Position numbers and translations under genes: made by a program. This document shows positions 1-9,641 of a stretch of DNA of 42,870 nt, piece by piece. The notes beneath the pieces were generated by a model, which saw nothing but the letters and a program-made list of their open reading frames with translations, had not been told where the DNA came from and did not search any database. The DNA is from Vicinamibacterales bacterium (GTDB taxonomy: Bacteria; Acidobacteriota; Vicinamibacteria; Vicinamibacterales; UBA8438). Where the stretch lies: contig CALLXD010000050.1 of NCBI GenBank assembly GCA_937766455.1, positions 1-42,870 on the forward strand, read 5' to 3'. The stretch's first letter is position 1; each line of letters starts with the position of its first letter.

Positions 1-994
1 AGCAAGCGGAGCTGCACGCTCAACCTCAAGAGCGACGCCGGGAAAGCGATTCTGTGGCGGCTGCTCGAAGGGGCCGACGTGTTGATCGAGAACTTTCGAC
101 CAGGCGCGATGGCCCGACTCGGATTCGATTATGAGACTGTCGCGGCTCGGCATCCTCGCATGATCTATTGCTCGATCTCCGGGTTCGGCGATTCAGGTCC
201 CGATGCGGTGCGTCCCGGCTACGACCTGATCGTGCAGGGAGAGTCCGGATTGATGGATCTCACGGGGGAGGCCGACCGGCCGCCTACCCGTATCGGTATC
301 CCCATCGGCGATTTGACCGCCGGGATGATGGCGTCGCAGGGAATCACCCTCGGATTACTGGCTCGACAGACCACCGGCCGGGGCCAGCACGTCAAGATCG
401 CGATGCTCGACGCCGTGGCGTCGCTGTTGACCTACAACGCCGGCAACTACTTTGCGTCGGGCGAGAGTCCGACCCGGCGGGGCAACGACCATCCCTCGGT
501 CGCGCCCTATCAGACGCTGCACGCCAAGGACGGGTGGATGAATCTGGCCATCGCCAACGACTCCCTCTGGCGGCGCTACTGTGACGCCATCGAGCGGCCA
601 GACCTTCGAGATGATCCCCGCTTCGCGCGCGCTCCTGATCGCGTCAAGCATCGGGAGGTCCTGATACCCGTCATCGTCGAGTTGACCGCGGCCCGCACCG
701 TCCAGGAGTGGCTCGACCTGCTCGGCGCTGCCGGCGTGCCGTGCGGTCGTATCCGCAATGTGGCTGAGGTGTGCACGAACCCCCAGCTCGTCGAACGGGG
801 CATGTTGGTAGACCGCCCACACCCCACCGCGGAGACCGTCCGGATGATCGGGATGCCGATCGAGTTGAGCGACACGCCCGGACGAATCGAGCGCGCGCCG
901 CCGCTCCTCGGTCAGCACACCGATGAGGTGCTGGCTGAGGCCGGGTATACCGAGGCAGAGGTCCGGGGGTTTCGCGACGACGGGCGCCGTCTGA
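1..994 (+). CDS. CaiB/BaiF family (class III) CoA-transferase, 5'-truncated, probable 3' frameshift
   Basis: This family moves CoA between acyl-CoA donors and carboxylic acids in the cytoplasm. The reading frame is open from the first base of the window, so the start lies outside. Family signatures are visible: TLNLKSDAGKAILWRLLEGA then VLIENFRPG near the start, YCSISGFGDSGP, and ARQTTGRGQHVKIAMLDA. The usual C-terminal form is EAGYTEAEV..F..DGAV-stop. Here the frame reads DDGRRLRN and runs on as far as 1464 across the opposite-strand transglutaminase gene. Dropping one G from the GGG at 982-984 gives DDGAV and a TGA at 992-994, just 29 bases from the convergent neighbour. I therefore place the natural end at 994. 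The shift could be a real mutation or a sequencing indel. The family is certain; the substrate is unknown. Confidence 0.85.
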
Positions 995-1023
995 GGAATG
1001 TTCCGATGAGCGCGCTGGTCAGG

Positions 1024-1821
1024 TCACCATGGCGGTCCAGGAAGCCGCACCACGTTGACGACCATCTGCAGCAGCTCGACCGGGTCACCGAACTGGGAAT
1101 AGATGGCCACATCGGCGGCATCCCGGCCAGAGGCGACGGCCACGCGCCCGCCGTTCAAGTCCTGCTGGGTCGGGTCGCACGTGTACCACCGCCCGCCGAC
1201 GTAGACCTCGAACCATGCGTGCAGGTCCATCGGCTGAAGCGCTTCCAGATACCCCACGACCATTCGCGCGGGAATAGACAGGGCGCGACAGAGCGCGATG
1301 CCAAGATGGGCCATGTCGCGGCAGACGGCCTCCGAGCGTTCGTGCACTTCGGTCGCGCTGATCAGCTGCTGGCCAGCTCCGGGTACGAACCGCAACGTCT
1401 CGCGGATATAGCTCACGATCGCCGTGCACTGGTCGTAGCCGGGTGCATACCCGGCCACGAGTGACGCCGCCATCTGCGCGAAACGTTCCGACTCGCAGTA
1501 CCGACTCGGAAGCAGGAAGGGCAGCGTCTCGTCCGGCAGGCGCTGGACATCAACGAACGGTGCGCCTGGGCAGGCGTCGGCGGCATCGGCCGCTTCGATG
1601 TCGGACGCCGTGCGAATGGTAAATGTCCCGGGCGGAGCAACCAGTCGTTGACACAAATTGCCGAACGGATCGGTGAACTCCACGACCGGCACGCTCGGCA
1701 ACAGCACGTACTCCTCGCGGGCGACCCACTGTTGCGCGCCGCTGCGTGGCCGCAGCATGAGCAGAAACGGCGTCGCCACGGGCGCGTTGAATTCGAGCGA
1801 GCAGGACGTGTGCAGCCACAT
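1024..1821 (-). CDS. Transglutaminase-like cysteine protein (265 aa)
   Basis: This is a transglutaminase/papain-fold protein with the catalytic triad visible: Cys167 in [12 protein letters not shown], His201 in [11 protein letters not shown] and Asp216 in YTCDPT. The N-terminal 130 residues are a beta-rich extension and carry no signal peptide. Bacterial members act as peptidases or amide-bond transferases rather than as classical cross-linkers. It starts with ATG at 1821. It is the last gene of the minus-strand cluster with a second transglutaminase, an ATP-grasp/Alpha-E fusion and transglutaminase-DUF2126, and is separated from them by a large palindrome (1831-2008). Its 3' end faces the CoA-transferase across about 29 bases. 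A role in the same peptide-modification pathway is inferred from the neighbours; the actual substrate is not known. Confidence 0.88.
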   Translation of the reverse strand: MWLHTSCSLEFNAPVATPFLLMLRPRSGAQQWVAREEYVLLPSVPVVEFTDPFGNLCQRLVAPPGTFTIRTASDIEAADAADACPGAPFVDVQRLPDETLPFLLPSRYCESERFAQMAASLVAGYAPGYDQCTAIVSYIRETLRFVPGAGQQLISATEVHERSEAVCRDMAHLGIALCRALSIPARMVVGYLEALQPMDLHAWFEVYVGGRWYTCDPTQQDLNGGRVAVASGRDAADVAIYSQFGDPVELLQMVVNVVRLPGPPW

Positions 1822-1830
1822 GATGGGGGC

Positions 1831-2008
1831 CCTAGACTAGCAGTCCGTGGTGAAAGTCCCGCGTCGCACCGAGACCGGCGCTGGACCGGCCGAACAAGGC
1901 GAGAAGAGGGAAAATACGGGCAGTATTTGACCGATGAACAACGCAGGTCGGCCGGATTCAGCGCCGGTCGAATGCAGCGGGACTTTTACCACGGGCTGCT
2001 AGCCTAGG
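1831..2008. repeat. 178-bp imperfect palindrome (dispersed-repeat candidate)
   Basis: The outer arms 1831-1862 and 1977-2008 are inverted copies matching at 29 of 32 positions. A second nested pair, 1873-1892 and 1949-1969, matches with one mismatch and one indel. The centre closes with AAATAC (1912-1917), a 5-base loop and GTATTT (1923-1928). The whole gap between two transglutaminase genes is therefore one long fold-back. It also covers the stop codon of the upstream gene (2004-2006). A 26-base segment of the arm recurs at 27571-27596 with one mismatch, so this looks like a member of a dispersed family, either REP/BIME-like or a small non-autonomous element. No run of T follows it, so simple intrinsic termination is not its obvious role. 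Confidence 0.85.
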
Positions 2009-2903
2009 CGGTTGGGGTGATGTGCACGTTGACGCTGACCGTGTGATTGCCACCGCCCACCGTCACGCCCTTGAAGGGGCTGACGTCTTCGAAGTCTCGA
2101 CCCCAGGCAAGGGTGATGTGTCCATGGGAGGGCATCACGTTGTTCGTGGGATCGAAGTCGACCCACCCGACGCCGGGACAGTAGGCCGAGACCCAGGCAT
2201 GCGACGCCTGCGCGCCGACGATGCCAGGCCGTGGCACCAGGTATCCGCTGACATACCGCGCCGGCACCCCGTGCGACCGGAGACACGCGATCATGAGATG
2301 CGCAAAGTCCTGACAGACGCCGCGCCGGCCCTCCAGCACCGTGGCGACTGGTGTCGAGACCGTGGTGGCGACCGGGTCGTACTCGAACTCCCGGTAAATC
2401 AACGTCATCAACGCCTCGGTACCTTCCATGACGGACCGGTCCGGGACGAGGGCGACATCGGCAAAGCGGGCAAAGGCGACCCCGCGCGGCGCGAGCGGCG
2501 ACTCCACCTGGTATTCCACCGCGGCCAGATCCTCCGGCGTCTCGCGCCGACGTAGCTGATCCAGCGCGTCTGACAGCCGCGGAGACAGCAGCCGTCCGCC
2601 GTTTTCATCCACCTTGGTGACCAGGCTCTCCGCCGTTACCCGCAGCTGGCGGTGGGCGTCCGCCACCGAGAATGTCGTGGCCAGATTGCCGTAGTAGTCC
2701 GACCGAGAACTCGACGCACTGGCCGGCGGGTCGATCTGGAGTCTGGTGTTGCGGACGTGCTGCGAGGCGCTCGCTCGCGGACTGAGCCGCACCTGATGCA
2801 TGGACAGGGAGACGGGCTCCGCATAGGCATATTGCGTCGTGTGGGCCACACGATACTCGGAGCCGGTCTCGGACGACTGGGATTGCGTCTGCGTCTGCGT
2901 CAT
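2004..2903 (-). CDS. Transglutaminase family protein with N-terminal beta domain (299 aa)
   Basis: Residues about 16-100 match the bacterial transglutaminase-like N-terminal region (YRVAHTTQYAYAEPVSLSMH), and the C-terminal half is the transglutaminase core. The catalytic triad is Cys197 (RRGVCQDFAHL), His235 (ASHAWVSAYCPGVGW) and Asp251 (VDFDPTNN). The protein opens with a short QT/QS-rich stretch and has no signal peptide, so it is probably cytoplasmic. This domain arrangement is the form usually found beside circularly permuted ATP-grasp and Alpha-E genes. The ATP-grasp/Alpha-E stop is only 10 bases upstream of this ATG, which supports one transcript. It most likely cleaves or transfers amide bonds in the peptide made or modified by the cluster; that role is inferred from context. 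Confidence 0.93.
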   Translation of the reverse strand: MTQTQTQSQSSETGSEYRVAHTTQYAYAEPVSLSMHQVRLSPRASASQHVRNTRLQIDPPASASSSRSDYYGNLATTFSVADAHRQLRVTAESLVTKVDENGGRLLSPRLSDALDQLRRRETPEDLAAVEYQVESPLAPRGVAFARFADVALVPDRSVMEGTEALMTLIYREFEYDPVATTVSTPVATVLEGRRGVCQDFAHLMIACLRSHGVPARYVSGYLVPRPGIVGAQASHAWVSAYCPGVGWVDFDPTNNVMPSHGHITLAWGRDFEDVSPFKGVTVGGGNHTVSVNVHITPTA

Positions 2904-2913
2904 GTGTCCGGCC

Positions 2914-5415
2914 TTACTGGCTGGCCAAATGGCGTACGGGCGCCGCGTGGGTCAGGTAGTCGCGGGTCAGCGCGTCCGAGAGGCCGACAAGGTCCTTCTG
3001 GAGTCGGTCGAGGAGCGCCACCAACTGGGGGCGCCGTCCGTCGCCGTCAACTGCGCACAACGCATCGAGGTCGACCAGTTGGATGGCCGCGATCGCGTCT
3101 GTCAGCAGCCGTGACTCAGGCGAGCGGCGGCCTGGTGCCGGCGTCTCGGGTAGTTCTTTCACATGACGTTGTAGATGGTCGAGTTGAAACGCCACGCTCC
3201 GCGGATTGGCGTCGTCGAGCAGCAAGAGATCGACGAGCAGGTTCACCCTGAGCGATGTGAGGTAGCGCGAACGATAAGTCATGACGCTGCCGGTGGCGTC
3301 GAGCAAGAGCTCGATACGCGCACGCTCGTCGTCCAGGACGCCGGTAAGTCCGTGGCGCAGGAGCTGCAAGACCTGGAGCGCACGCTCGATCCGACGACCG
3401 ACGTCGAGCAAGCGCCACCCGTGGCCACGGGTCATCCCTTCGCTGACGGTGCCGGCGAAGCTCGTCAGGATCATCACCATCTGGTCCAGGGTTCGGCGGA
3501 CGCCACTCCGGGTCCGCCGTTTGCCGGTGCTTCTGAGGTCAGACTCCAGCCGACTGATGATGCGCCACGAGTCGGCCGACAGCCGGTCGCGCAGGAGCCA
3601 GGCGGTACTTCGCAGGTGGTCGAGTTGCCACCCGATACTGCCTCGTTCCTTGGACTCGTCCAGCATGGTCGCCACGGCGGACTCCAATGCCCGTTCGGGC
3701 GGTTGGGCGCCGGCGCCGGTCTTGTCCGGTACGTATTCCAGGTCCACCAGGAAGCTGAGCGCGCCCGCAAGCGCCGCGGTAGAACGGCGCGCCGATTCTT
3801 CCGAGAAGAGCGGGACCACCGCGCGCAGGACCCGGGCGGCCGCTTCAACCCGTTCGGCATAGCGGCCGAGCCAGTACAGGTTGTCGGCGACGCGGCTTGG
3901 CAGGTCGAACGTCGCGCGACTGACATCGATAGGCGCGAGGTTCTGGGCGAGCAGCGACCGGTGAGGTTCCTCCGTCTGGCCGCTCACCCAGACGTCCTTG
4001 CTGCTCCCGCCGGCCAGCAGCGTCACGTCGAGGGAATCGGTCGACGCTGACACCCGACCCAGTCCCCCGGGCAATACCTCGTAGCCGTCCCCGCGCGCGA
4101 TCGCGAACACCCGCATCACGAAGAACCGTGGCGCGAGGCCGCTGGCCGTGCGCACCGGTGTGGTCGACAACGCCACCTGCTCCTGGGCGACGTAGCGGTG
4201 GGGCTGTCGTGCGATGCGAGCGGCGAGCCGGTCCCGCTGGCTCTCCGGCAATCGTCGTCCGAACGTCCGCTCGCGACGGCCAGTCGGGTAGGCCGGTTTG
4301 ATGACCAGATCATCCAGATGCCCGAGCACGTGCTCGCGGGCCCCGTCTGCCCCGCACCACCACGTGGCGACGGACGGCAACTGCAGCTCTTCATCGAGCA
4401 GTTGCTTGCAGAGCGCTGGCAGGAACGCCATGAGCGCGGGGGAGTCGACCAGGCCGCTGCCGAGAGCATTGACCACGCCGACCGAGCCGCGTCGCACGGC
4501 GGCCACGAGTCCCGGCACACCGGTCCGTGAGTGGCTGGCGAACTCTAGCGGGTCGCACGCGTCTGACTGGTGGCTTCGCAACACCAGGTCCACGGGCTGC
4601 AACCCGCCCAGGGTCTTGATATAGACCCGGTCGTTTCGGACTGTCAGGTCGGTGCCCTCGACCAGCGTATAGCCGAGGTGTCGCGCGAGAAATGCGTGTT
4701 CGAAATAGTTGTCGGCTGTCGGACCCGGTGTCATGACCACGATGCGCGGGTTCTCGCGGTGCCCCGGTGCGCTCGACTCGAGGGACTGCTTCCGGTTCTC
4801 CAAGGCGTCGGCCAGTCGCCTGACCTTCGACGCGAGCAGCACGTCGGGCAGCACGGCGTTCACCACGACGCGATTCTCCAGCGCGAATCCGAGCCCGGCC
4901 GGCGCTTCGGTGCGGTCACCCAGCACCCACCACCGGCCGTCCGGAGACCGGACGAGGTCGGCGGCATAGACATTGAGCCATCGCCCGCCGCTTGGTGGCA
5001 AGCCGTGACACTCACGCAGGAATGCCGGGTTGGCGTGGAGCCACTCGGCCGGGAGGGTGCGTTCGCGGATCAGGTGTTGATCACCGTAGAGGTCCGCGAG
5101 GACCGAGTCGAGAAGCATCGCGCGCTGCGCAATCGCCCGCTCCAGTCGACTCCACTCCTCGCCGTCGATGACGAACGGGATGAGGTCGAGCGGCCACGGG
5201 CGTTCCTGGGTGCCACTGCCCTTGTGGACGTGGAACGTCATGCCGTTGTCACGGATCAGACGGCGTGCTTCCTGCGTCCGACGATTGAGCTCGTGACGGC
5301 CGAACGACGCCAGTGACGACGCCAGCGCCTGCCAGTGGGGTCGGACCGTGCCATCCGGCCCGATCATCTCGTCGTAGTGGCCAGGGAGCGGTGTGTACGC
5401 CAGGGGCGCTTTCAC
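2914..5415 (-). CDS. Circularly permuted ATP-grasp / Alpha-E domain fusion protein (833 aa)
   Basis: Residues 1 to about 490 are a circularly permuted ATP-grasp domain (formerly DUF404/DUF407). Markers are YDEMIGPDGTVRPHW, MTFHVHKGSGTQERPWPLDLIPF, RIVVMTPGP and DLVIKPAYPTGRRERTFGR. Residues about 510-830 are the all-helical Alpha-E domain (DUF403), with SRVADNLYWLGRYAERVEAAARV. In many bacteria these are two separate genes; here they are one polypeptide. ATP-grasp enzymes activate a carboxylate as an acyl-phosphate and join it to an amine, so this is the likely amide-forming step of the cluster. The start is GTG at 5415, overlapping the upstream stop by four bases (GTGA), which points to coupled translation. 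The substrate is unknown. Confidence 0.95.
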   Translation of the reverse strand: MKAPLAYTPLPGHYDEMIGPDGTVRPHWQALASSLASFGRHELNRRTQEARRLIRDNGMTFHVHKGSGTQERPWPLDLIPFVIDGEEWSRLERAIAQRAMLLDSVLADLYGDQHLIRERTLPAEWLHANPAFLRECHGLPPSGGRWLNVYAADLVRSPDGRWWVLGDRTEAPAGLGFALENRVVVNAVLPDVLLASKVRRLADALENRKQSLESSAPGHRENPRIVVMTPGPTADNYFEHAFLARHLGYTLVEGTDLTVRNDRVYIKTLGGLQPVDLVLRSHQSDACDPLEFASHSRTGVPGLVAAVRRGSVGVVNALGSGLVDSPALMAFLPALCKQLLDEELQLPSVATWWCGADGAREHVLGHLDDLVIKPAYPTGRRERTFGRRLPESQRDRLAARIARQPHRYVAQEQVALSTTPVRTASGLAPRFFVMRVFAIARGDGYEVLPGGLGRVSASTDSLDVTLLAGGSSKDVWVSGQTEEPHRSLLAQNLAPIDVSRATFDLPSRVADNLYWLGRYAERVEAAARVLRAVVPLFSEESARRSTAALAGALSFLVDLEYVPDKTGAGAQPPERALESAVATMLDESKERGSIGWQLDHLRSTAWLLRDRLSADSWRIISRLESDLRSTGKRRTRSGVRRTLDQMVMILTSFAGTVSEGMTRGHGWRLLDVGRRIERALQVLQLLRHGLTGVLDDERARIELLLDATGSVMTYRSRYLTSLRVNLLVDLLLLDDANPRSVAFQLDHLQRHVKELPETPAPGRRSPESRLLTDAIAAIQLVDLDALCAVDGDGRRPQLVALLDRLQKDLVGLSDALTRDYLTHAAPVRHLASQ

Positions 5416-8408
5416 GGTGCGCGCTCCGCCGCCGGTGCGGGCGCCGCGCGCCTGAGGTCGAGCGTGTGTGGCGCGTCGGGGTTGATTTCTGGGGCACCTG
5501 GGGTCATCGGCCCGGGTGTGTGGCTGCCGGCGACGAAGCGGCTCACCCGTCGCGATTCCGCTTCCGCGGCGTTGACAGGGAAGTCGTCCGGATTGAGCCC
5601 GCCAGGATGCTCCACGTGGTAGGTACAGCCCCCGATCGAATGACCGGACCAGGTGTCGACCAGGTCAAACACGACCGGCGTATGAACTCCGATCGTCGGG
5701 TGCAGGCAGGACGGCGGTCGCCACGCCCGGTATCGCACGCCGGCTGCGAATTCGCCCTGTGTGCCGGTCGGGTGCAGCGGAACACGCCGTCCATTGCAGG
5801 TCACGACGTGTCGCTGGTCCACCGCGCCGCGCACCATGACCTGCATCCGCTCGACCGAGGAGTCGACGTATCTGGCGGTCGCCCCACCCGCGGGCTCTTC
5901 GCCCAGCACGTACCAGGGCTCCCCCGCGGTGCGGAGCTCGATTTCGATATCACCGCACTCGATCCGGCCAATCCGCGGGTAGCGGAATTCGAAGTGGGCT
6001 TCAAACCAGTCTGCTCGGAACGGGAACCCCGCGCCACGCAGATCGCCGATCACGGACTCGAAGTCTCGTCGGACGTAGTGCGGCAACATGAATTCGTCGT
6101 GCAGCCGCGTGCCCCAGTGCACCGGTGGCTGACGGTACCGGTGGGTCCAACACCACGCCACCAGGCCTCGCAGCAGCAGCTGTTGCGTGAGACTCATGCG
6201 CGCGTGGGGCGGCATCTCGAAGGCCCGCAGCTCGACAAGTCCCTGGCGCCCGGATGCGGTCTCTGGCGCGTAGAGCTTATCGATGCAGAACTCCGCGCGA
6301 TGCGTGTTCCCGGTGACATCGACGAGCAGGTGTCTGAAGATGCGGTCGACCAGCCAGGGCGCGTTGTTCTCGCCCAACGCGTCGATCTGCTCGAACGCGA
6401 TTTCCATCTCCGACATGCTGTCGGCCCGGGTCTCGTCGACCCGAGGTGCCTGGCTTGTCGGCCCGATGAATAGGCCAGAGAAGAGATAGGACAACGACGG
6501 ATGATTGATCCAGTACGCCAGTAGGCTGCGCAGCAAGTCCGGCCGACGGAGGAACGGAGAATCAGCCGGCGTGGCCCCTCCAAGCACCACATGGTTGCCG
6601 CCGCCCGTCCCGCTGTGACGTCCATCCTTCAGGAATGTGTCGGTCCCGAGGCGTGTCTCGCGGGCGGCGTCGTAGAGCGTCGTCGTGGTCGACACGAGTT
6701 CCCGCCAGCTGTGCGCGGGATGGGTGTTGACCTCAATGACTCCGGGGTCCGGTGTGACCTTCAAGACCGAGAGGCGAGGATCCGGAGGCGGTGGATACCC
6801 CTCGACGACCACCGGGGTGTCCAGTTCCGCGGCGGTGTCTTCCAGCTGCTCGAGCAGGTCGACGAAATCCTCGGCGGTCTCGAGCGGCGGAAGGAACACG
6901 TGGAGTCGCCCCTCGCGCGGTTGCACCACGAGGGCGGTGCGGACCACCCAGTCGGCCGATTCGCCGGTCTTGGGCACACGATCCGCTGGCGAGGTCGTGG
7001 CTGGATCGCGGCGCTCCACACGTTGCCCGCGACCGCCGATCGGTGGCAACGGCAACCGGTCTTCGAGTGGGTCGCGCTCGTGCACTTGGATCGCGTGCCG
7101 GGGATCCACCCACGCAAGCGACTCCATCGGCAACCGTAGACCGACCGGAGAATCGCCGGGCGTCAGGAAAAGATGCTTGCCACGCAGCATCCAGAGCCCA
7201 CTTTGCCACATCCGTTCCTCTCTGACCGTGGTCCGCGACAGCGGGAGCACAAAGCCGACCGGCTGGTCGAGTCCCGCCTCGAAGACCTGCCTCAGGCGCT
7301 CACGGTCCTCCGGTCGCTTCAACCGGTTGTCTCCCGGTGTCAGGTTGGCCGGAAGCTTGCCCTCCTGATGCAGATAGTGCAACGGATCCTCGAACGCCTC
7401 GATCGTGTAGTCGGTGCTCACGCCAAGACGAGTCGCCAGCGTGTCGACTAATCGGCGAGCCCGAGGGGCGTCGTGGCCATAGTCGTGTGACGTGTCAGCC
7501 AGGAGCTCGGGATTGCGCCACAGCGGCTGGCCGTCCTGCCGCCAGTAGCACCCGAGCGCCCAGCGGGGAATCGGCTCGCCGGGATATTGCTTCCCCTGCC
7601 CGAAGTGCAGCAACCCTTTCGGCCCGAAGTGGGGTTGCAGCCGTCGCAGCAGCTGCTCCGAGAGTGGCCGTTTCGTGGGACCGAGCGCATCGTAGTTCCA
7701 CTCGCCGCCGTCCATGTCGTCGATCGACACGAAGGTCGGCTCTCCACCCATCGTCAGGCGGACGTCACCGTCGTCGAGCGCCCGATCAATGGTGTGGCCC
7801 AGCGCGTCGATGGCGGACCATGCCTCCTCCGAGTACGGCTTCGTCACCCGTGGTGATTCCCGGATCCGGGTCACCGTCATGGTGTGTTCGAATTCGACCT
7901 CTGCCTTGGTCACGTTCCCGCTGATCGGCGCGGCGCCGGTGGGGTCGGCGGTGGCCGCAACCGGCAGATGGCCCTCCGCGGCGAACATGCCAGAGGTGGG
8001 ATCGAGCCCCACCCATCCGGCGCCCGGCAGGTAGACCTCGGTCCAGGCGTGGAGGTCGGTGAAGTCGGTCTGCGGACCCTCTGGACCCTCGAGGGGCTTC
8101 TGGTCCGGGACCAACTGGATCAGGTAGCCCGATACGAATCGGGCGGCCAGACCCAAACGCCGCAGGCTTTGGACCAGCAGCCAGGCACTGTCGCGACACG
8201 ATCCGCTCCGGAGCCTCAGCGTCTCTTCGCTGGTCTGTACCCCTGGCTCCATGCGGATGACGTAGTCGATGTGCTGCGCCACCCGCTGGTTGAGTGCGAC
8301 GAGAAAGTCGACGGTGCGGCGTGGGGTCAGATCGACCGAGTCGACGAACTTGCGCAGGCGGCGCCCTTTACGACCCTTCTTCAAGTACGGCCGTAGGTCC
8401 TTGACCTT
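5412..8408 (-). pseudogene. Transglutaminase-DUF2126 gene, 3' portion separated by an IS insertion
   Basis: This fragment carries the transglutaminase core and the whole DUF2126 region. In the numbering of the rebuilt 1109-residue protein the triad is Cys182 (RSGSCRDSAWLL), His231 (DLHAWTEVYLPGAGW) and Asp247 (GLDPTSG). DUF2126 follows, with RLTMGGEPTFVSIDD, YPGEPIPRWALGCYWR and PGVIEVNTHPAHSWREL, and the protein ends REFEYRYP-like then an Ala/Pro tail. The open frame continues upstream of the first possible start (TTG at 8384) as KVKDLRPYL and then enters the IS. The missing N-terminal 112 codons lie at 9671-10008 on the other side of it. A restart at TTG 8384 could give a 990-residue product with the triad but without the N-terminal beta domain. 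Whether that product is made or active cannot be told from sequence. Confidence 0.93.
8404..8408. repeat. Target-site duplication, left copy (ACCTT)
   Basis: ACCTT at 8404-8408 is repeated at 9671-9675, immediately outside the two ends of the IS3-family element. Five bases is within the normal range for this family. Joining the flanks at one copy restores AKVKDLRPYL in the interrupted gene. Confidence 0.85.
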
Positions 8409-8463
8409 GCCCTGGTTTCGCGTACATCAAATGGCTGATAACTTTTGATGGACGGAGGACGAG

Positions 8464-8781
8464 ATGGGCATGAAGGAGTCGATTCCGAATCGGCAGTACA
8501 CCGATGAGTTCAAAGTAGAAGCGGTCAGGCTCAGTGAGTCGATCGGGGGCGGTCAGGCCGCGAAGCGACTGAGCATTCCGGATTCCAGCCTGTGGAATTG
8601 GATCAGGCTCAGTCGCACCGGCACGCTGAAGGCGGCGGACGGCACCAGGGTGCCGGTGAAGCGGCCGGTGATGGAGGTCGAAGCGGAGAACGCCCGCTTG
8701 CGCCGGGAGCTCGCGAGTACCAAGGTGGACCTCGACATCGTAAAAAAAGCGGCGGCGTATTTCGCGAGGGAGTCGCGGTGA
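8464..8781 (+). CDS. IS3-family transposase OrfA (105 aa)
   Basis: OrfA is the DNA-binding, helix-turn-helix component of the transposase. The sequence has the family form YTDEFKVEAVRL near the N-terminus, then SIPDSSLWNWIRL as the recognition region, and an ENARLRRELA leucine-zipper-like segment followed by DLDIVKKAAAYFARESR. A good ribosome-binding site (GGAGGA) lies about six bases before the ATG at 8464. The stop TGA overlaps a GTG that could start OrfB alone. It acts with OrfB, either as a separate repressor-like protein or as the N-terminal part of the OrfAB fusion. Confidence 0.93.
   Translation: MGMKESIPNRQYTDEFKVEAVRLSESIGGGQAAKRLSIPDSSLWNWIRLSRTGTLKAADGTRVPVKRPVMEVEAENARLRRELASTKVDLDIVKKAAAYFARESR
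8742..8748 (+). other. Programmed -1 frameshift site (A7) in the IS3 element
   Basis: Seven A residues lie in the orfA frame as gta-aaa-aaa-gcg. Slipping back one base gives aaa-aaa-agc and then continues S-G-G-V-F-R-E-G-V-A-V-K-Y-A-W into the OrfB frame without a stop. This is the standard way IS3 elements make the OrfAB transposase. Frameshifting itself has not been shown for this copy. Confidence 0.75.
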
Positions 8782-9641
8782 AGTACGCCTGGATCGACGC
8801 CCACCGCGACCAGTTCAGTGTGAGCCGCTTGTGCCGTCAGCTCGAGGTCTCGCGGACCGGGTATTGCCAGTGGCGCCGGCGAGCGCCCAGTCGGCGTGCG
8901 ACGGCGACTGCCGCCCTTGATGCGCGGGTGGCCGCGATTCACGCCGGCAGTCAACGCAGCTATGGTCGGCCACGGATTGTCCGCCAGCTCCGGGAGGAGG
9001 GCGTGCCGGTCGGCCACGAACGGGTGCGCCGGAGCCTGCAGCGGCAAGGCTTGCGTTCGGTGTACAGGCGCCCCTATCGCGTCACGACCGATTCGGCGCA
9101 TCGGAAACCGATCGCGCCCAACGTGCTGGATCGCCGTTTCGATGGGTGGGGCGTCAACCAGGCGTGGGTGGCCGACATCACCTTCATCGCGACGGGTGAG
9201 GGCTGGCTCTATCTCGCCTGCGTCATGGACCTCGCCAGCCGCCGGATCGTCGGGTGGTCGATGAGTGACCGGATCAAGGCCGATGTGGTGTGCCAGGCCT
9301 TGCAATCAGCGTACGGGCGCCGCACGCCACCCGCCGGACTAATTATGCATTCGGACCGTGGGAGCCAATACGCCAGCGATCGCCACCGGCAGCTCCTCAA
9401 GGACTATCAGATGACGCCCTCGATGAGCCGGCGCGCCAACTGTTGGGACAATTCGGCGATGGAGAGCTTTTTCAAGACACTCAAGGTCGAGCGAATTTAC
9501 CGGCATCGCTATGCGACCCGCTCGCTCGCCAGACTCGACATCGTCGCTTGGATCGAAGGCTTCTACAATCACCGGCGCCTTCATTCCTCGGTCGGCTACA
9601 AGACACCCGTCGCCGCCGAGTCGATCTCTGTGGCTGCATAA
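8778..9641 (+). CDS. IS3-family transposase OrfB, DDE integrase core (287 aa from GTG)
   Basis: This is the catalytic half of the transposase. The HTH_21-like region (QRSYGRPRIVRQLREEGV) is followed by the rve integrase core with all three acidic residues: Asp in WVADITFIA, Asp in IMHSDRGSQYAS and Glu in NCWDNSAMESFFKTLK. The C-terminal signature YNHRRLHSSVGYKTP is also present. The frame is open back to 8592, but that upstream part is orfA read out of frame. OrfB is probably expressed mainly by -1 frameshifting from orfA at 8742-8748, giving OrfAB. The GTG at 8778, overlapping the orfA stop, could give free OrfB. Confidence 0.95.
   Translation: MKYAWIDAHRDQFSVSRLCRQLEVSRTGYCQWRRRAPSRRATATAALDARVAAIHAGSQRSYGRPRIVRQLREEGVPVGHERVRRSLQRQGLRSVYRRPYRVTTDSAHRKPIAPNVLDRRFDGWGVNQAWVADITFIATGEGWLYLACVMDLASRRIVGWSMSDRIKADVVCQALQSAYGRRTPPAGLIMHSDRGSQYASDRHRQLLKDYQMTPSMSRRANCWDNSAMESFFKTLKVERIYRHRYATRSLARLDIVAWIEGFYNHRRLHSSVGYKTPVAAESISVAA

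Noticed and set aside
995..1464. C-terminal 156-codon extension of the CoA-transferase frame
   Set aside because: It is antisense to the transglutaminase gene, is unlike any CaiB C-terminus, and is explained by a one-base shift at 982-984.
5313..6473. 386-codon plus-strand open frame opposite the DUF2126 gene
   Set aside because: It is the antisense of a well-conserved domain, is Arg/Val/Pro-rich with no recognisable motif, and arises from GC-rich codon bias.
8592..8777. In-frame N-terminal extension of OrfB
   Set aside because: It is orfA read in the wrong frame; the OrfAB junction at the A7 run explains the real protein.
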